This document shows, piece after piece, positions 20,501 through 30,373 of a DNA stretch of 64,000 bases. The first letter of the stretch is position 1. Each line of letters begins with the position of its first letter. The notes under the pieces are model-generated. The model searched no databases, was not told where the DNA came from, and worked only from the letters and a program-made list of their open reading frames with translations. Source of the DNA: Symbiodinium natans (taxonomy: Eukaryota > Sar > Dinophyceae > Suessiales > Symbiodiniaceae); assembly GCA_905221605.1 (NCBI GenBank), contig CAJNDS010002202.1:1216879-1280878 (forward strand), in the 5' to 3' direction. The position numbers and the translations under genes are program-made.

Positions 20501-23500
20501 ATAGGGGAGAATACGAAAAAACAACAACAACAAGGGCCCACCTGGGATTTGAGCAGAGGGCTTCGGGCTTCGGATTTCGGGTTCAGGGCCGCAGGTTCCC
20601 GGAAGATTTTGAAGAATGCGGGTCTGGGCCCGAGACCCTTGAATCCTAACCCTAAACCCTAAACCCTAAACCCTAAACCCTAAACCCTAAACCCTAAACT
20701 CTAAACCCTAAACCCTAAACCCTAAACCCTAACCTAAACCCTAAAACCTAAAACCTAAACCTTAAACCCTAAACCCTGAACCCTGAACCCTGAACCCTTG
20801 ACCCAAAACCCCAAACCCTAAACCCTAAATCCCAAGCCCAGCCACACCCTCGTGCCCAAACTGGGCCGCCGCATGGATGGCGCGCGCTCCCGTGTCCACT
20901 CGGGCCTCATCCCTGCTTGCCCCAGCCTTTGGGTTGAGGGTTTAGGGTTTAGGGTTTAGGGTTTAGGGTTTAGGGTTTAGGGTTTAGGGTTTAGGGTTTA
21001 GGGTTTAGGGTTTAGGGTTTAGGGCTTAGGGCTTAGGGCTTAGGGCTTAGGGTTGACAAGTTGAGGTACCCTCTATCCCCCTATAGATGCCTTTAAGGGA
21101 TTATCTAGGAGACCTCATTCCCTCATTCCCGACTACCCAACAGTAAGCAGCCTCCAGCAGTAGGCGCACCACAGCCTCGTGGCCATTCCTTCCCAGGCTT
21201 GGTTGAATGGGGTTTAGGGTTTAGGGTTTAGGGTTTGGGGTTTAGGGTTTGGGGTTTAGGGTTTGGGGTTTAGGGTTTGGGGTTTAGGGTTTAGGGTTTA
21301 GGGTTTGGGGTTTAGGGTTTAGGGTTTAGGGTTTGGGGTTTAGGGTTTAGGGCTTAGGGTTTAGGGTTTAGGGCTTGGGCTTCCCCAGAAAAAAGGGCTC
21401 ATGAAGATTGGCCCAAGGGGTCTGCGCTGCCACGTACAGGGGCGTGGCGCCGTGATCGCTTGCGGCGGCGTCTTTGTTGGCGCCAGCTTCCACCAGGGAT
21501 CTCACCACCGCCAGATGCCCTTTCCTGGGCTTTTGGGATTATCAAGTAGTCTGTTGAGGGACTTCCTTCACGAAACTCAGAGGGAAGCCTAGAAACCCTA
21601 AACCCTAATTACACCACAACCCCTAACCCCTAAATGCTAAGTCCTAAACCCTACACCCTACACCCTAATTACACCCTATACCCTATATACACCCTAAACC
21701 CTAAACCCTAAACCCTAAACCCTAAACCCTAAACCCAGCGTCTGCGCCGCAATGTACAGCGGCGTGGCCCCGGTGTCACTCCGGCGCCTTTCTTTGTCGG
21801 CGCCTCAGGCAGCCCAGGGTTTAGGGTTTAGGGTTTAGGGTTTAGGGTTTAGGGTTTAGGGTTTAGGGTTTAGGGTTTAGGGTTTAGGGTTTAGGGTTTA
21901 GGGTTTAGGGTTTAGGGTTTAGGGTTTAGGGTTTAGGGTTTAGGGTTTAGGGTAGCATTTCAAGTCCAAGCATTCACTAGCCAAGAAATTTCTCCAGAAA
22001 AATACCCGCCCAAAGAATCCCACAACATTAAGAAAATGTTTCACTTATGGAACGACCTTGCCCAGTAAAAACGACCTTGCCCAGTAAAACAAAATGGCCT
22101 TGCCCAGTAAACAAATGACCTTGCCCGGAAAAAAATCACCTTGCCCAAAAAATGCCTTTGCCCAGTAAAAAATGACCTTGCCGAGTAAAAGAATTACTGG
22201 GCAAGGTCATTTTTTACTGGGCAGGTCGTTTTTTGGACCGAACGACCTTGCCCAGTAAAAAATGACCTTGCCCAGTACAAAAGGACCTTGCCCCGTAAAA
22301 ACAAATCACCTTGCCCAGTAAACAAATAACCTTGCCCAGTACACAAATGACCTTGCCCAGTAAAACAATCACCTTGCCCAGTAAAAAAAAACAACTTTGC
22401 CCTGTAACAGAAGTGACCTTGCCCAGTAAAAGAGTTACTGGGCAAGGTCATTTTTTACTGGGCAAGGTCATTTGTTTTAACTGGGCAAGGTGATTGTTTA
22501 CTGGGCAAGGTCGTTTTTTGGACCGCACGGCCTTGCCCAGCAAAAAATGACCTTGCCCAGTAAAAGAAATGACCTTGCCCAGTAACTCCATTAACATTTA
22601 ACTTATATATGAAAGAGAGGTTTAGGGTTTAAGGTTTAGGGTTTAAGGCTTAGGGTTTAGTGTTTAGGGTTTAGTGTTTAGGGTTTAGCAAGTTTAGGGT
22701 TTAGGGTTACTGTTCCCCCCCCCCACCCACCGGCTCTGAAGGATATAACACACCCCTGGAGGGGCTCTAAAGGATATAGGAATTGGGTTTTAGGGTTTTA
22801 GGGTTTTCGGGTTTTAGGGTTTTAGGGTTTTAGGGTTTTAGGGTTTTAGGGTTTAGGGTTTTAGGGTTTTAGGGTTTTAGGGTTTTAGGGTTTTAGGGTT
22901 TTAGGGTTTAGGGCTTAGGGCTTAGGGTCTAGGAATTTAGGGCTTCAGCGGGCGTTTAAGGTTGTGGGGCTTCGGGCCTCGTGTTCTTCCCTACTCCTGA
23001 ACCCTGAAACCCTAAAAGCCCAGAAAACCCTAAAGCCCTACAGCCCAGAAGCCCTAAATCTCCCCCAAGCCTAAACACCCAAAAGCCCGAACACCTCAAA
23101 AATCCCAGCGCCCTAAAGCCCGAAACCCTAAACTTGTTTAGGGTGGAGGGGTTTTGGGCCGGGCCTTGAAACCCTAAGAACCCTAAGAACCCTAAGAACC
23201 CTAAGAACCCTAAGAACCCTAAGAGCCCTAAGAACTCCAAGAACCCCAAGAACCCTAAGAACCCTAAGAACCCTAAACTTCTTTAAGCGTCCCTAAACCC
23301 TAAACCCTAAACCCTAAACCCCAAACCCTAAAATTTGGGCCCAGATCCGAACCTGAGCCCAGGAAGAAGTGCACCAGCTCCGTGCGGCCGTGCAGGGCAG
23401 CCAGGAAGAGCGGAGTGGCCCCGTCGGCATCTCGGGCCTTTCCAGGGCGTTTAGGGGGCTTAGGGTTTAGGGTTTAGGGTTTAGGATTTGGGGCTTAGGG

Positions 23501-25332
23501 TTTAGGTTTAGGGTTTTTGGGAGCTTAGTGCTTTAGGGAGTTTAGGGCTTTAGGGCTTCTGAGGGCTTTAGCGTTTTAGGGTTTTAGGGCTTCAGGGAGT
23601 TAGGGTGTTAGGGCTGAAGTTCAGGGGTTAGGGTTTAGGGTTTAGAGTTTCGGGTCTAGGGTTTGGGGTTCAGGGCTTAGGGTTCAGGGCTCAGGGTTTA
23701 GGGTTAGGGTTTAGGGTTTAGGGTTTAGGGTTTAGGGTTTAGGGTTTAGGGGTGTTAGGGTCTCAGGCAGCCTCGTTCACCACAGCCCGGAAGTCCAACA
23801 GCGCCTCCGCGACACCAAGGTGGCCCCTCCGCGCGGCAGTTCAGGGTTTTGGGTTTAGGGTTTAGGGTTTAGGGTTTAGGGTTTAGGGTTTGGGGTTTAG
23901 GGTTTAGGGTCTAGGGTTTAGCGAATTTAGGGTTTAGGCCGTCTCGCCTCTGCGCGGCAGTCAGGAGGGGCGTCTCGCCCTTGAACGTCTTGACCTTGGG
24001 GTTCTCAAGGGAGTCATGCTCCCTGAATATGGTGTTTAAGGCTTAGTTTAGGGTTCAGGGTTTAGGGTTTAGGGCTTAGGGGAAGTTTAACGGGCCCTTA
24101 ATATGGCCCCTAACCTCCTCTGATGTGTGGGCCCGTAATTTGCATAGGGCATACAAGGGGCATTTCCGGGGTGCCCCTCTAAGGGACCATACAAAGGGAC
24201 CATGCAACTACCCTAAGAGACTCGGGACCCCCGGGGATGTGCCCCCTAAGAGGTTCCCTCAATGTACTCCGAATATGGGCCCCTAAACCCTAAACCCTAA
24301 ACCCTAAACCCTAAACCCTAAACCCTAAACCCTAAGCCCTAACCCTAAACCCTAAACCTTTAAACAGGGTCCCACACCCAAGGGTGAGGTTTAGGGCTCA
24401 GGGTCCCGAAACCCTAAACCCTAACACCCCTAATTGGCCCCTAATCCCTACCATCCCTACACCCTAAACCCCAAAGCGCGTTGGGCTTGGGGAGTTTAGG
24501 TTCGCCCTCATAGCCTGTTTTGGGGAGAGTCGAGGAACCCCGCAACGGAATCGAAGGGAGAAGACCCTCAACCCGAATTAGACCCCGAAACTTCTATGCC
24601 AGCCCCGAGCCCATGACACTTCCATGGGCACCCGCAAGGGGCAGAAACCCCGGAACCCTAAACCACAAACCCTAAACCCCAAACCCTAAACCCTAAATTC
24701 TACATCCTGCCCTAAACCCCTAATCCTAACAACGCCAAGTCTTGCAGCTCATGTGGCCGAGGTGTCAGCGCCCGACTGCAGCAAGAGGCGTGCCACTGCC
24801 GCCTTTGGGAATACGAAGCCCTGAACCCGAAACCCTACACCCTAAACCCTAAACCCTAAACCCAAAACCCTGGGGTGATGGTTTAGGGCTTAGGGTTGAC
24901 TAGGGTTGTAATTAAAGGAGTTGTCCATTTTGCGGTGAGCTCTGCAATAGAGGGGTCCCAAACACATGTATGGTGAACTCCCGAACCTCCAACCCCTAAA
25001 CCCTCAACCCTCAAACCTAAACTCTCAACCCTAAACTCTGTTCAGGGTTTTGCGCTGTAGGGTTTTGGGTCTCGCAGGAATGGCAGATACTTATGGCTTA
25101 GGGCTTAGGGTTTATGGATTTGGGGTTAAGGGTTAAGGGTTTAGGCTTTAAGGTTACTGAGGGCTTAGGGCCTAGGGTTTACGGATTTGGGGTTAAGGGT
25201 TTAGGGTTTAGGGTTTCGGGTTTAGAGGTTCGGGGTTTAGGGTTCCAGGGTCTTTTCCTCACAGGGATGTCAGAATGCCTGGCCATGCTGTGCCGCGAGG
25301 AAGAGCGGGGTGGGCACGTCCGCGTGCCCCTC
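17528..25332 (-). CDS. Gene C: ankyrin-repeat protein, 13 exons with telomeric introns
   Basis: Exons in transcript order: 25332-25279, 24802-24764, about 24003-23951, about 23838-23772, 23437-23353, 21803-21742, 21523-21422, 21187-21152, 20926-20849, 20352-20305, 19427-19356, 18591-18541, 17631-17528. All boundaries are inferred by frame and AG|G. Joined exons give successive ankyrin repeats, for example HGQAAVARLLLQSGAD, GETPLLTAARRGHLGVAEAL, DADGATPLFLAALHGRTELV, NKDAAASDHGATPLYVAAQ, NGHEAVVRLLLEAGASRDE and VGHFEVVRLLLQARAAPG. About eight repeats are recognisable. The start and end are not identified; exon 25332 looks shortened between EGHADV and PTPLF. Ankyrin repeats mediate protein-protein contacts; the partner is unknown. 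The next exons upstream may lie at 26.7-28.3 kb. Confidence 0.8.
17673..20300. repeat. Telomeric arrays in gene C introns, 3' part
   Basis: TTTAGGG lies at 17673-17860, 18640-18720 and 19465-19570. CCCTAAA lies at 18355-18540 (decayed), 18965-19345 (decayed) and 20115-20280. A GT microsatellite is at 18200-18225. A 'GACCC(T/G)AA' variant array, period 8-9, covers 19920-20120. Unique sequence at 17880-18350 and 19685-19800 shows no convincing exon. Confidence 0.85.
20849..21803 (-). CDS. Gene C exons 6-9, best-resolved ankyrin block
   Basis: Four exons (21803-21742, 21523-21422, 21187-21152, 20926-20849) join in phase. The products are GADKERRRSDTGATPLYIAA, then KGHLAVVRSLVEAGANKD, then HGATPLYVAAQNGHEAVVRL, then AGASRDEARVDTGARAIHAA. 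The introns (about 218, 234 and 225 bp) are mostly telomeric heptamer. The join of exon 8 to exon 9 uses AGGCTG present at both intron edges. This block is the clearest proof that the telomeric tracts are removed from a coding transcript. Confidence 0.8.
22001..22620. mobile_element. Non-autonomous element with conserved ends and opposed satellite arrays, short copy
   Basis: The left end (AAGAATCCCACAACATTAAG) and right end (CCATTA...TTATATATGAAAGAGAGG) match the termini of 8268-10290. The core is a roughly 20 bp unit containing GACCTTGCCCAGTAAAA in forward orientation (22061-22190, 22250-22430, 22520-22585). Inverted groups lie at 22195-22225 and 22432-22510. The junction CGTTTTTTGGACCG occurs twice, before forward groups. 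The CCTTGCCCA core is shared with the 21 bp unit of the long copy. It sits in a gene C intron. Confidence 0.8.
22785..22910 (+). repeat. TTTTAGGG variant telomeric array
   Basis: About 15 units of the 8 bp form TTTTAGGG rather than TTTAGGG. Further arrays of this form are at 34683-34765 (complement), 41108-41352 and 62761-62800. It is locally homogenised. Confidence 0.95.
24086..24232 (+). repeat. Dispersed element, family F4 copy 1
   Basis: Begins GGGCCCTTAATATGG, has TCTGATGT and ATACAAGGGGCATTT inside, and ends GGGACCATGCAA. The same order is found at 49767-49866 and, inverted, at 59203-59335. It is non-coding and lies in a gene C intron. Confidence 0.7.
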
Positions 25333-25609
25333 CTGAGGTGTGGGGGAGGGGGCCCGGGGGTTAAGGGCGTCGGGTTTAGGGTTTAGGGTTTAGGGTTTAG
25401 GGTTTAGGGTTTAGGGTTTAGGGTTTTGGGTTTCGGGAGGGGGGGAGGGGGGGAGGGGGGGAACTTTGAGAAACTTTGGAGGCTTCACGGTCCATGAAGC
25501 TCCTGAAGAAGCCCTAATATAGGGGCTTAGGGTTTAGGGCTTAGGGTCTAGGGTTCGGGTTTAGGGTTTCGGGTTTAGGCTTTAGGGCTTAGGGCTTAGG
25601 GCTTAGGGC

Positions 25610-25735
25610 TACTAGATAGGGGCCTGAATGATTGGATTAGGGTTTTGGGGAGTATTGTATAGATAAAAAAGGACCATAAGGGAATACCTCAATCCCCCAC
25701 GTGTCGACAGTAACAGGGGTTAGGTTGACTTTGAC
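25610..25735 (+). repeat. Dispersed short element, family F5 copy 2
   Basis: GGGGCCTGAATGATTGGATT then AGGGTTTTGGGG and AAGGGAATACC; matches 4266-4385 and 28498-28620. Non-coding. Confidence 0.6.
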
Positions 25736-27346
25736 TAACACCCTGAACCCTAAACACCCTGAGCCCTAAACCCTAAACCCTGAACCCTAAACACCCTAAG
25801 CCTGAACCACAAACACCCTAAACCCTAAGCACCCTAAACCCTAAACACCCTTAACCCTAAAACCCTGTGTTGTTCGGGGTTGGGGTTCAGGGCAGTTGGG
25901 TGTCGCAGTTTCCAGAGTGCTACTACGAAGCGCAGGAACCAGATGACGTCTGACCCTGAACCCTCAACCGATGAGGTTCGGGGTTTAGGGTTTAGAGTTT
26001 GGGAAAGAGTTTACGGTTTGGGGTCTAGGTTTTTTTTTAACCCGAAACCCCCCAACCCCTAAACCCAAAACCCTTTCTCTGGGTTTTCCATCGCTTGACC
26101 GCAACCCAGTTCCACAGCAAACGCGGATGGTTGGCATTGGGTCTTTAGGCGTAGGGCATGGGATTACCCAATCCCTACACCCGAAACCCTCAGCACCTAA
26201 ACCCTATGAGGGGTTAGCGCGGTTTCAAGTTGCATCTAGACCTAAACCCATCACCCTCAACCCTAAACCCTAAACCCTGTGCCCTTCTTAAGGTCCAGTG
26301 TGCCTAAAGGGATGGTTGAAGCTACTGGGTGTAGGGTTTGCTTGGATGCGAGAAGAACACGGTTCGGGTTCAGGGTCTAGGGGTCAGGGTCTAGGACTTA
26401 GGGGGGCAGGTAGACCCTAAACCCTAAACCCTAAACCCTAAACCCTAAACCCTAAACCCTAAACCCTAACCCTAAACCCTAAACCCTAAACAAAAGCTAC
26501 GGGTGTGCCGAACCCCTTGAGGCTTGTAGGCTTCGGGTTGTTTTGGGGGCCGAACCTGAAAGTCCCCCAGAAACAACAACATCAACGACCGGAAGACGTA
26601 GACCCTGAACGCTAAACCCTAAACCCTAAACCCTAAACCCTAAACCCTAAACCCTAAACCCTAAACCCTAAACCCTAAACCCTAAACCCTGCACCCGGCT
26701 CTTTTTGTTCGCGCGTTCCGGGCCGCGCCAACGCCTTCCTCTCTCTCCCATTCGGGTGAAGGATTGGGGCGGAGGGTTTAGGGTTTCGGGTTTGGGGTTG
26801 CGGGTTTGAGGTTTAGGGTTTAGGGTTTGGGGTCTGGGGGTTTTGGGCTTGGGGCTTGGGCTTGTAAGCCCTGACCAATCGAGAAGAAAGCTGACAGCTC
26901 AACGAATAGGCAACCCCTAAACCCTAAACCCTAAATCCTAAACCCTAAACCCTAAACCCTAAACCCTAAACTCTGGATGTTCAGTGTCAGGCGAGGCGGT
27001 CGTCAGGCCTGCACATAGTAGCACTTGGTGTGCTCCTTTGCTGTTCTTCGAACTCTCAAGTTGGCCGCTTTTGCCGGATGCGGGATTTGCAGGGTTTAGG
27101 GTTTAGGGTTTAGGGTTTAGGGTTTAGGGTTCAGGGTTTAGGGCTTAGGGTTTAGGGTTTAGGGTTTGGGGTTGTTTGTTAGGGTTAGGGTTTAGGGTTT
27201 GGGGTTTAGGGTTTAGGAGTTGCCTTTCTCGTGTTGAGGATTCAGGCTTAAAGGTTTGGCGTGTTGCCCAAAACCCTAAACCCAGGCCCCAATACAAACC
27301 CGAAACCCTAAATCCAAGCCCTCAGCCCGAAGCCCTAAACCCTCCC

Positions 27347-28066
27347 GGCGGGTTCACTATCGGCGATGGCTTCGTATCGTTTTTTCGAGGTTTTGGGTTT
27401 TTTATGTCGAGGGTAGAACAAGGTTTCGGGAAGGACATTCGAAGTACTTTGTGTTTGCGAGAGTCCCACGGTAAGCATTAGCCTTTCTGTACATGTTCCC
27501 AGGCTTAACATGCAGAATTCTATTCCGATAGTATCCCCTCATGAGGCCACAGTAGTACACGGGAGGCTACATCCTGAAACCCGGCCTAGTAGGAGCAGGA
27601 GTAGGGCCTTTATTCCCTTATTTTACGGTTTGGTTCCCTTACAAGCCCCTTTAAGGCAAAGACGGTACCCTGCTTGTACCTAGGTTCCTCTTGGGGTTAT
27701 AATGTAAGCCCTAGACCCTGGAGAGGAGGCTTCAGTTCGAAAGAAAATAGGTACGGAACTGAATGTGATCTGCACATGACAAAAACGCGCACGAGAAGGA
27801 TGTAATTAAACCCGCCCCCCCCCCCCCCCCCCGCCCCCCCCACCAGAAAGAAAATAGGTAAGGAACGCAGTGACTGCGTTCCGTCGTTTGGGCCATGTTT
27901 AACAACAAGCAAAGAATGAAAGCGGACTCGTAGCGACCAATGCGAAATCTTGGGAAAATCATGCGCAGGCCACGTATTCAGGCATTACCTGTGAAAGTGG
28001 AGCAGGGGGCGGGCGCATGCTGAAGCGTCAAAACCATGCAAACGCGTCCCCGATAGTGAACCCGCC
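27347..28066. mobile_element. 720 bp element with 20 bp terminal inverted repeats
   Basis: Left terminus GGCGGGTTCACTATCGGCGA (27347-27366) and the complement of 28047-28066 agree at 19 of 20 positions. The interior is free of telomeric repeat and contains two copies of AGAAAATAGGTAMGGAAC (about 27741 and 27848) flanking a poly-C tract, plus an inverted F3 copy at 27625-27715. No transposase ORF is present. No target-site duplication is clear. Its length and TIRs suggest a non-autonomous DNA transposon. Confidence 0.7.
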
Positions 28067-28497
28067 TGCTAAACCCTAAACCCTAAACCCTAAACCCTAA
28101 ACCCTAAACCCTAAACCCTAAACCCTAAACTGAAGATCTCCAAGAATCAGCGTGGGGGCTTCGTAGCGTCTTGTGCGTCCCGCGCCACTTGAAGCGGGTG
28201 CCCGCCGCTTCTCCCAGATTCTCGGTCTGGCCCTCTGGGCCTGGGTCTTTCTGTGGGGAGGTTTAGGGTTCAGGGTTTAGGGTTTAGGGTTTAGGGTTTA
28301 GGGTTTAGGGTTTAGGGTTTCGGGTTTAGGGTTTTGGGTTTAAGGTTTAGGGTTTAGGGTTTTGGGCTTTGGGGAATGCAGGGGGCTCCGGAGTTCAGGC
28401 TTGAATTTTGGGGTTTAGGGCCTTGGGACGGGGATTTCAGGGGTTCGCCGCAGTCCCAAAGCCACAATCCACAACCCCAAAAGCAAGGGTTCAGGTT

Positions 28498-28620
28498 TAT
28501 CGAAATATTGTCTATACAATTAGAGTAGGGTTTTGGGGGTAATTGTAGTATGACTATAAAGGGGCCCTAAGGGAATATTTTTATTAATTAGTCCGAGCCC
28601 TATAGTAGACAGGGTTCAGG
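28498..28620 (+). repeat. Dispersed short element, family F5 copy 3
   Basis: Contains AATTAGAGTAGGGTTTTGGG and CTAAGGGAATATTT in the same order and spacing as copies at 4266 and 25610; more diverged at its left edge. Confidence 0.5.
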
Positions 28621-30373
28621 TCCGGGGTTTCGGGCGGGTTTTCAGCGGGCTTTGTGCAGGCTTTGGGGGCGGGTTTGGTCTTTTTTGCTTTGGAGATACT
28701 GTAGATGCAGTAGGGTCCGCGTCTCGGGGGGGGGGGGGGGGGGGGGGAGGGGCTTTCAGGCGGGGTGGTGGCCTTTTGGGGCCTTCCCTTCCTGTCTCGG
28801 CTTGTCAGCTGTTTAGACAAACAAACTTTGTTTCACAATGATGCCACATACAATGTCCATTTATCCTGGTCTTGAGGATTTAGGGTTCAGGGTTTAGGGT
28901 TCAACCCGAAACCCGCAAACCCCCACCAAAACCCCCCAAACCACCAAAGACCCCCCCAAAAAAAACCCAAAACCCCTATATAAGCCCTGCGGCCCCAAAA
29001 GGCCTAATTGGGACCTCAAACCCAACACCCTAAACCCCCAAAGCCCCAAAAGCTCAAACACAAAAACAACTAAACCCTAAAAACCTTAAACCCTGAAACC
29101 CTAAAACCACCCTCCTCAACCCTAAACCTTAATCCCCCCCTCACCCCCCCTGCCCCCCCCCCCCCCCCAAAAAAAAAAAAAAGCATGAAAGCGGCCTGGC
29201 AAGGCCGCGATCCGAGAGAGAACCTCCTGATAGCTGGGATGATCCCGGGCGCCAGCGCGCTCGAACCTTGGGTTGCAAAAAAAGGGTCTTGGGGCTTCGG
29301 GGCTTAGGGGTTCAGGGTTTGGGGTTTGGGGTTTGGGGTTTGGGGTTTAGGGTTTAGGGTTTAGGGTTTGGGGTTTAGGGTTTCGGGTTTCGGGTTTCGG
29401 GTTTGGGGTCTTGAAAGTTTGGGGGGCTCAGGGACTTAGGGGCTTCTGGGTTTAGGGTTTAGGGGTTAGGGTTTAGGGGTTTAGGGGTTTAGGGTTTAGG
29501 GGTTTAGGGGTTTAGGGGTTTAGGGTTTAGGGTTTAGGGTTTATGGTTTAGGGTTTAGGGTTTAGGGTTTAGGGTTTAGGGGTTTAGGGGCTCAGGGGCT
29601 TAGGGGCTTAGGGGTTTAGGGGAGGTTGAGGGCTGGAGAGTTTAGGGGGTTTTAGGGGGGTTTTAGGGTCTAGAAATGTCAGGGGTTTCTAGGGGTTTAG
29701 GGTTTAGGATTTAGAGATTTGGGGGGTTTCGGGTTTGGGGGTTCAGGGGGTTCAGGGTTGAGCCCTTTAGGCGGGCTTCGGCGGGGCCGTTTAGGGTGTG
29801 GGTTTCCGGCCGAAAACCCCAAACCCCAAACCCCAAACCCTAAACCCTAAACCCTAAACCCCAAATCATGCAGCAGTGCTCTTGAAGTACTGTTCGAGTT
29901 GACTTGGAGAGCTTTTGGGGAGTTCATCTTTGGGTTCGTTGGGTTCAGGGTCTAGGGTCTAGGGTCTAAGCTTTAGGGTTTAGGGTTTAAGGTTTAGGGT
30001 TTTGGGGTTTAGGGTTTAGGGTCGCTGGTTGAAGCTTGGATGTTTGAGATATGGCTCGAATCTCCATCCTTTGAGGTGGTCGTTTTCATCTTCCGGGGAG
30101 TAACCCTAAACCCTAAACCCTAAACCCTAAGCGCTTAATCCTTCACAACCCTGATTCTGCCCCTTCCGGTTCCTTGCCTGAACCCTTCTAACGCCTTCCT
30201 TCTCACGTGAAGCCCTGTCTTACGGTTTAGGGTTTAGGGTTTAGGCTAGTTTAGGGTGTAGGGTTTAGGGTTGAGGGTTTAGGGTTGAGGGTTGAGGGTT
30301 GAGGGTTTAGGGTTTAGGGTTTAGGGTTTAGGGTTTAGGGTTTAGGGTAATCCCTATTCATCATCACCCTTTT

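Larger units (their letters stand above)
25380..30370. repeat. Repeat-rich interval between genes B and C
   Basis: CCCTAAA arrays are at 26412-26490, 26610-26690, 26930-26970 and 28072-28130. TTTAGGG is at 25380-25425, 27098-27170, 28260-28350, 29335-29400 and 30225-30345, and TTTAGGGG variants at 29455-29610. Poly-G/C runs occur at 27815-27837, 28727-28748 and 29154-29168. Three islands are open on the minus strand and could be exons: 26700-26760, 27000-27085 (KSGQLESSKNSKGAHQVLLC) and 28155-28258 (GPEGQTENLGEAAGTRFKWR). None has a recognisable domain. Confidence 0.7.

Noticed and set aside
22194-22493. ORFs with GQGxxF repeats
   Set aside because: Arise from the GACCTTGCCCAGTAAAA units of the mobile element; read in opposite strands equally.
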